From Dictyoglomus thermophilum H-6-12 (lineage in GTDB: Bacteria; Dictyoglomota; Dictyoglomia; Dictyoglomales; Dictyoglomaceae), in the NCBI RefSeq assembly GCF_000020965.1, contig NC_011297.1, positions 682,001 to 746,000 of the forward strand: a stretch of 64,000 nucleotides of DNA. The letters run 5' to 3'. The notes beneath the pieces are model-generated. The model searched no databases. It saw only the letters and a program-made list of their open reading frames with translations, and was not told the origin of the DNA. The translations under genes were made by a program, and so were the position numbers. This document shows positions 59,805 through 64,000 of this stretch, in pieces. The first letter of the stretch is position 1; every line of letters begins with the position of its first letter.

Positions 59805-62644
59805 GCGAGTATATTAGGATACGAGGGGCTAGAGAGCACAACCTAAAGAATATTAACTTAGATCTTCCAAGGAATAAATTGATAGTATTTACTGGTATTA
59901 GTGGCTCAGGCAAATCATCCCTTGCCTTTGATACTATTTATGCTGAGGGTCAGCGAAGATATGTGGAATCTCTGTCTACTTATGCAAGACAGTTTTTAGG
60001 ACAGCTAAATAAGCCTGACGTGGATGTCATCGAAGGACTTTCACCTGCTATTTCTATAGATCAGAAGACCGTCATAAAGAATCCTAGATCTACGGTAGGT
60101 ACTGTTACAGAGATTTATGACTATCTTAGACTTCTTTTTGCAAATATAGGAAAGCCTCATTGTCCTTTCTGTGGTATAGAGATTTCTGCTCAAACCTCTC
60201 AGGAAATTGTGGAAAAGATATTGTCTTGGGATGAAGGTACAAGGATTCAGATATTATCGCCTGTGGTTAGGGGAAGAAAGGGTGAGTATAAAAAACTCTT
60301 GGATAATTTAAGAAAAGAGGGGTTTTTAAGAGTAAAGATTGATGGAGAAATGTATTCTCTTGAAGATGAGATAGAATTGGATAAAAATAAAAAGCACGAT
60401 ATATATGTAGTTATAGATAGATTGGTAATAAAACCCGATGTAAGGACAAGACTGGCAGACTCAGTAGAGCTTGCTTTAAAACTTAGTGAGGGGCTTGTAT
60501 TAGTTGAAAAGTATTTGGAGGATGGAAAATTTGAAGAACATATATTTAGTGAGAATTTTTCTTGTCCCATATGTGGTTTCAGCTTTGGAGAGATAACTCC
60601 AAGGCTATTTTCCTTTAATAGTCCTTATGGAGCTTGTCCTGCTTGTTCTGGACTTGGTGGGAAAAAGGAGTTTGATCCTGACCTTCTTTTGGACTATGAG
60701 AAATCAATCTCTGAAGGGGCTATAATTCCATGGGGAAAAGAAATCTCACCATATTATAGGATTTTACTTACCAACGTTGGGAAAAGGTTGGGTTTTACTC
60801 TTGATACTCCTTTGAAGTTTTTTACTGAAAACCAATTAAAGGCTCTTCTTTATGGAGTTCCCTTTGCTGTTGAGGTATATTTACCCGATTGGGATATAGA
60901 TGGATATAGGCATTTTGAGGGTTTGATAAATATCTTTAACAAGAGGTATCAAGAGACAGAGTCTGAAGATGTGAGGACTTTTTATGAAAGATTTATGGTA
61001 TTTTCTCCATGTAGTGTTTGTAATGGAAAGAGGCTTAAAAAGGAAGCCTTGTCGGTTTATATTAATGGAAAAAATATAGCAGATGTTTCCTCCATGAATA
61101 TGCTGGAATTAAGGGAATTTTTTGAGAACCTTAACCTATCTGAAAGAGAAAAGATAATTGCCTCTCCAATACTAAAGGAGATTCTTCAGAGGGTAAATTT
61201 TCTTATTGAGGTAGGGGTTGACTATCTTACCCTTGATAGATCTGCAGATACTTTGTCGGGAGGAGAGTCTCAAAGGGTTCGTCTCGCTACTCAAATTGGG
61301 TCAGGACTTGTAGGGGTTATATATGTGTTGGATGAGCCAAGCATAGGTTTACATCCAAGAGATAATGAGAAGTTGATTAAGAACCTAAAGAGTTTAAGAG
61401 ATCTTGGCAATACAGTCATAGTTGTGGAACATGATGAAGAGATAATGAGATCGGCAGATTTTATTGTAGATATAGGGCCAGGTGCAGGTGAAAAAGGAGG
61501 AGAAATTGTAGTAGCAGGTCCTCTCTCAGAAGTTCTGAAACATCCTACTTCTATTACTGCTCAATATTTAAGAGGTGAAAGACAAATACCTATACCTAAA
61601 AAGCGAAGAAGTATAGGAAGAAGATGGTTAGAGATTAAAGGAGCTAGGGCAAGAAATTTAAAGAATATAGATGTTAGAATTCCTCTTGGAACTTTTGTTT
61701 GTCTTACTGGAGTCTCAGGCTCTGGAAAGAGTACCCTTGTGGAGGAGATAATATATCCTGCTTTACAAAAGGCAATTCATGGTAAGAAGATAAAAAGCGA
61801 ATATTACGATGAAATAAAAGGTACAGAGTATATTGATAAAGTTATAGTGATAGATCAATCTCCTATAGGAAGAACTCCTCGTTCTAACCCAGCTACTTAT
61901 ACTAATCTTTTTACCGAAATCCGAGAACTTTTTGCCCAACTTCCTGAGGCAAAGATGAGAGGATACAAGCCAGGCAGATTTAGTTTTAATGTTAAGGGGG
62001 GAAGGTGCGAAGCTTGTAAAGGCGAGGGAATGGTAAAAGTTGAAATGCATTTTTTACCTGATATTTATATCCCTTGTGAAGTATGTAAAGGAAAAAGATA
62101 TAATAGTGAGACTTTAGAGATAACTTATAAAGGAAAAAATATAGCAGATGTTCTTGACATGAGTGTGGAAGAAGCACTGGAATTTTTTGAAAATTTCCCA
62201 TCCATAAGGAGAAAGTTAGAAACTTTGTACGATGTAGGTCTTGGTTACATAAAATTAGGACAGCCTGCCACTACCCTTTCTGGGGGAGAAGCACAAAGAA
62301 TTAAGCTTGCAGCTGAGCTTTCTAGAAGAAGTACAGGAAAGACTTTTTATATCCTTGATGAACCTACCACAGGACTCCATTTTGCTGATGTAGAAAAGTT
62401 ACTAAATCTTCTTCATAGACTGGTAGATCAAGGAAATACGGTTCTTGTTATAGAACATAACTTAGATGTGATAAAAACTGCTGATTATATCATTGATTTA
62501 GGACCAGAGGGTGGAGATAGAGGGGGAGAGATTATAGCCGAAGGAACTCCCGAAGAAGTTGCTATGAATGGGAGATCTTATACAGGGAAGTTTTTAAGAA
62601 AAATACTTTTTAAGGAAGAGGCAAAAAGTGAAAGGTGCTCTTAA
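59801..62644 (+). CDS. uvrA: UvrABC system protein A
   Basis: 947 residues. The damage-recognition ATPase of nucleotide excision repair, with two ABC modules. The first has Walker [25 protein letters not shown] and signature [19 protein letters not shown]; zinc-finger cysteines are CPFC near 120, CPICGFSFG with CPACSGLG, and the second module's [19 protein letters not shown] with [10 protein letters not shown]. The second ATPase has [15 protein letters not shown] and [19 protein letters not shown] frame-overlapping ogt gene begins before its stop. Confidence 0.98.
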   Translation: MSEYIRIRGAREHNLKNINLDLPRNKLIVFTGISGSGKSSLAFDTIYAEGQRRYVESLSTYARQFLGQLNKPDVDVIEGLSPAISIDQKTVIKNPRSTVGTVTEIYDYLRLLFANIGKPHCPFCGIEISAQTSQEIVEKILSWDEGTRIQILSPVVRGRKGEYKKLLDNLRKEGFLRVKIDGEMYSLEDEIELDKNKKHDIYVVIDRLVIKPDVRTRLADSVELALKLSEGLVLVEKYLEDGKFEEHIFSENFSCPICGFSFGEITPRLFSFNSPYGACPACSGLGGKKEFDPDLLLDYEKSISEGAIIPWGKEISPYYRILLTNVGKRLGFTLDTPLKFFTENQLKALLYGVPFAVEVYLPDWDIDGYRHFEGLINIFNKRYQETESEDVRTFYERFMVFSPCSVCNGKRLKKEALSVYINGKNIADVSSMNMLELREFFENLNLSEREKIIASPILKEILQRVNFLIEVGVDYLTLDRSADTLSGGESQRVRLATQIGSGLVGVIYVLDEPSIGLHPRDNEKLIKNLKSLRDLGNTVIVVEHDEEIMRSADFIVDIGPGAGEKGGEIVVAGPLSEVLKHPTSITAQYLRGERQIPIPKKRRSIGRRWLEIKGARARNLKNIDVRIPLGTFVCLTGVSGSGKSTLVEEIIYPALQKAIHGKKIKSEYYDEIKGTEYIDKVIVIDQSPIGRTPRSNPATYTNLFTEIRELFAQLPEAKMRGYKPGRFSFNVKGGRCEACKGEGMVKVEMHFLPDIYIPCEVCKGKRYNSETLEITYKGKNIADVLDMSVEEALEFFENFPSIRRKLETLYDVGLGYIKLGQPATTLSGGEAQRIKLAAELSRRSTGKTFYILDEPTTGLHFADVEKLLNLLHRLVDQGNTVLVIEHNLDVIKTADYIIDLGPEGGDRGGEIIAEGTPEEVAMNGRSYTGKFLRKILFKEEAKSERCS

Positions 62645-63110
62645 GTTAGATAAAGGGTTTATAGTAGTGGAATATGAAAGTAGTCTGATTAAGAGAGTAT
62701 ATTGGACAAATGAATCTGAAGAAGAGAAGAATTTTCCAGGAAGAGAACTTTTTATTGATTACTTTTCAGGTAAAAAAGTTGATTTTGGTGAGTTAAATAT
62801 TGATTTGACTGAGTTTCCTTCTTTTTTTAAGAGAATTTATGAGGTTGCAAGAAGAATACCCTATGGAAAGGTTACAAGTTATAAGAGTATTGCAGAACTT
62901 ATTGGAAATAGTAAGCTTCAGAGGGTTGTAGGAAATGCTATGAAAAACAATCCTTTCTTGATTATAGTCCCATGTCATCGAGTTGTAAAAAGTGATGGAA
63001 GTTTAGGAAATTTTTCTCTTGGAGTCGAATTTAAAAAATACTTATTGACCTTAGAGGGGGTAAGGTTGGAGAATGAAAAGGTATCTTGCTTTAGATATTG
63101 GTGGTACTAA
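62628..63110 (+). CDS. ogt: Methylated-DNA-protein cysteine methyltransferase
   Basis: 160 residues. Transfers the methyl group from O6-methylguanine to its own Cys116 in the motif IIVPCHRVV. The C-terminal methyltransferase domain also has [42 protein letters not shown], and [21 protein letters not shown]. The N-terminal domain is short. Start is GTG, 16 bases inside uvrA, with GGAAGAGG upstream. The C-terminus extends past the usual end because it overlaps the next gene by 38 bases. Confidence 0.95.
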   Translation: MKGALKLDKGFIVVEYESSLIKRVYWTNESEEEKNFPGRELFIDYFSGKKVDFGELNIDLTEFPSFFKRIYEVARRIPYGKVTSYKSIAELIGNSKLQRVVGNAMKNNPFLIIVPCHRVVKSDGSLGNFSLGVEFKKYLLTLEGVRLENEKVSCFRYWWY

Positions 63111-64000
63111 GATTGCCTGCGGAAGGTTTACTGAAGACGGTCTTTTAGAAGAAAAGATTTTATTCCCCACAAGAGCAGAAAGAGGTTATAAAGAGATTTT
63201 AAAAGATATAGTTTCTGTACTTTTAAGGTTGAAGACTGAGGATACTATAGCTCTTGGAGTTGGTACTGCAGGTCCCCTTGATAGAATTAAAGGAGAGATA
63301 TATTCTCCGCCTAATCTCCCAGGTTGGGATGGTGTTCCTCTAAAGAAAGATCTTTATGAAAATTTGAAAATTCCTATTTTCATTGACAATGATGCTAATG
63401 CTGCTTGTTTAGGAGAATATATTTTTGGTGCTGGAAAAGGAGTAAAAAATATGGTTTATGTTACAGTAAGCACTGGTATAGGTGGAGGAATTATTATAAA
63501 TGGTAGTTTAGTACATGGAGTAAGGGATAGTGCTGGAGAAGTGGGGCATCAAACCATAGTTCCTGATGGTCCTTTATGTAATTGTGGAAATAAAGGATGT
63601 TTAGAAGCTCTCTCTTCGGGCACTGCTATAGCTAAAAGAGCAATGGAAGAAATTAATAGTGGAAAGGATACTATATTAAAGCAATGGGCGAAAAATGAAA
63701 AAATAACTGCGAAGCATGTTAGGGAAGCTATGCTTATGGGGGACGAAGTTGCGAGAGAGATTTGGAATAACGCTATGGAATATTTGGGTATAGGCATAGG
63801 AAATATTATTACCATTGTTTCGCCTGAAAGAGTGGTTATAGGTGGAAGTATTGGGCTTTCAGGTAAAGATGTAATTGAAAAAATAAGAGAAGTGGTTAAG
63901 CGGAGGGTTTTTCTTGTGCCTGTAGATATGGTAGATATAGTTCAAGCAGAATTAGGCGAAGATGTAGGTATATATGGTGCTTTTGCGGTAGCTTTAGTAG
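63073..64000 (+). CDS. ROK-family sugar kinase, glucokinase-like (3' end outside window)
   Basis: The frame from ATG 63073 stays open to the window end (309 codons), so the gene is nearly complete. Features: [16 protein letters not shown] at the N-terminus, VGTAGPLDRIKGEIYSPPNLPGWDGVPL, the catalytic Asp in IFIDNDANAACLGEY, STGIGGGIIINGSLVHGV, AGEVGHQTI, the zinc motif CNCGNKGCLEAL near residue 169, and SPERVVIGGSIG. ROK members include glucokinase, N-acetylmannosamine kinase and others; glucokinase is likely but not certain. It begins 38 bases before the end of ogt, in another frame, with GGTTGGAGA as a possible site. Confidence 0.92.
   Translation, partial: MKRYLALDIGGTKIACGRFTEDGLLEEKILFPTRAERGYKEILKDIVSVLLRLKTEDTIALGVGTAGPLDRIKGEIYSPPNLPGWDGVPLKKDLYENLKIPIFIDNDANAACLGEYIFGAGKGVKNMVYVTVSTGIGGGIIINGSLVHGVRDSAGEVGHQTIVPDGPLCNCGNKGCLEALSSGTAIAKRAMEEINSGKDTILKQWAKNEKITAKHVREAMLMGDEVAREIWNNAMEYLGIGIGNIITIVSPERVVIGGSIGLSGKDVIEKIREVVKRRVFLVPVDMVDIVQAELGEDVGIYGAFAVALV

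Noticed and set aside
60247-60570. 107-codon open frame antisense to uvrA
   Set aside because: Serine/leucine-rich shadow of uvrA with no promoter, ribosome site or recognised motif.

Overview
The window is AT-rich, gene-dense chromosomal DNA from a thermophilic bacterium, most likely a Dictyoglomus species. That assignment is an inference from protein style (rich in Lys, Glu and Ile), from the mix of outer-membrane components (TolC proteins, an SLH/coiled-coil/beta-barrel tether) with Firmicute-like neighbourhoods (DUF1292-mltG-yqeG, DegV, an RFN-controlled RibU), and from a galactan cluster that resembles one I recall from Thermotoga. There are 53 protein genes (two cut by the window ends), three tRNAs, one FMN riboswitch and several clear promoters and terminators. 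No CRISPR array, insertion sequence, phage gene or rRNA is visible, and no gene-free stretch exceeds about 300 bases.

Layout: 1-3085 holds the end of an EF-G-like gene, a DUF951 gene and proB, closed by a terminator. A tRNA-Ala (CGC) lies on the minus strand. 3311-13878 is an envelope block: a MacAB-type ABC efflux pump with two TolC-like proteins, two small exported helical proteins around glpK, and an ECF sigma / anti-sigma / RseB-like set. 13831-19143 carries purH, a MagIII-like glycosylase, a BFN nuclease, an EamA transporter, RibU behind its riboswitch, and DegV.

19314-35228 is a carbohydrate region: a GH3 glycosidase, an RraA-like/PPC pair, an AraR-like repressor, a MalEFG-type transporter with an enormous MalG, a GH53 endo-galactanase, an Opp-type transporter without ATPases, and mgsA. 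The likely scheme is that secreted galactanase cuts beta-1,4-galactan, one or both transporters import the oligomers, and cytoplasmic enzymes finish the job.

35262-44701 holds the SLH outer-membrane tether, a geranylgeranyl-reductase-like flavoprotein, an aminotransferase, a PfkB sugar kinase, a TPR protein, and a tRNA-Met-tilS-ftsH unit. 44813-53963 runs tRNA-Leu, DUF1292, mltG, yqeG, then a type IV pilus operon (pilB-pilT-pilC) that ends in its own alternative sigma factor and is followed by two prepilin genes. 53944-64000 is a repair block: radC, polA, coaE, uvrB, uvrA, ogt, and the start of a ROK sugar kinase.

No wholly new defence or mobile system is evident. The most unusual items are a TolC paralogue that appears to have lost both beta-barrel segments, the roughly 465-residue coiled-coil insertion in MalG, a perfect hairpin inside the ECF sigma coding region, the sigma factor inside the pilus operon, and the out-of-frame overlap that encodes an acidic tail and a basic N-terminus from the same DNA.
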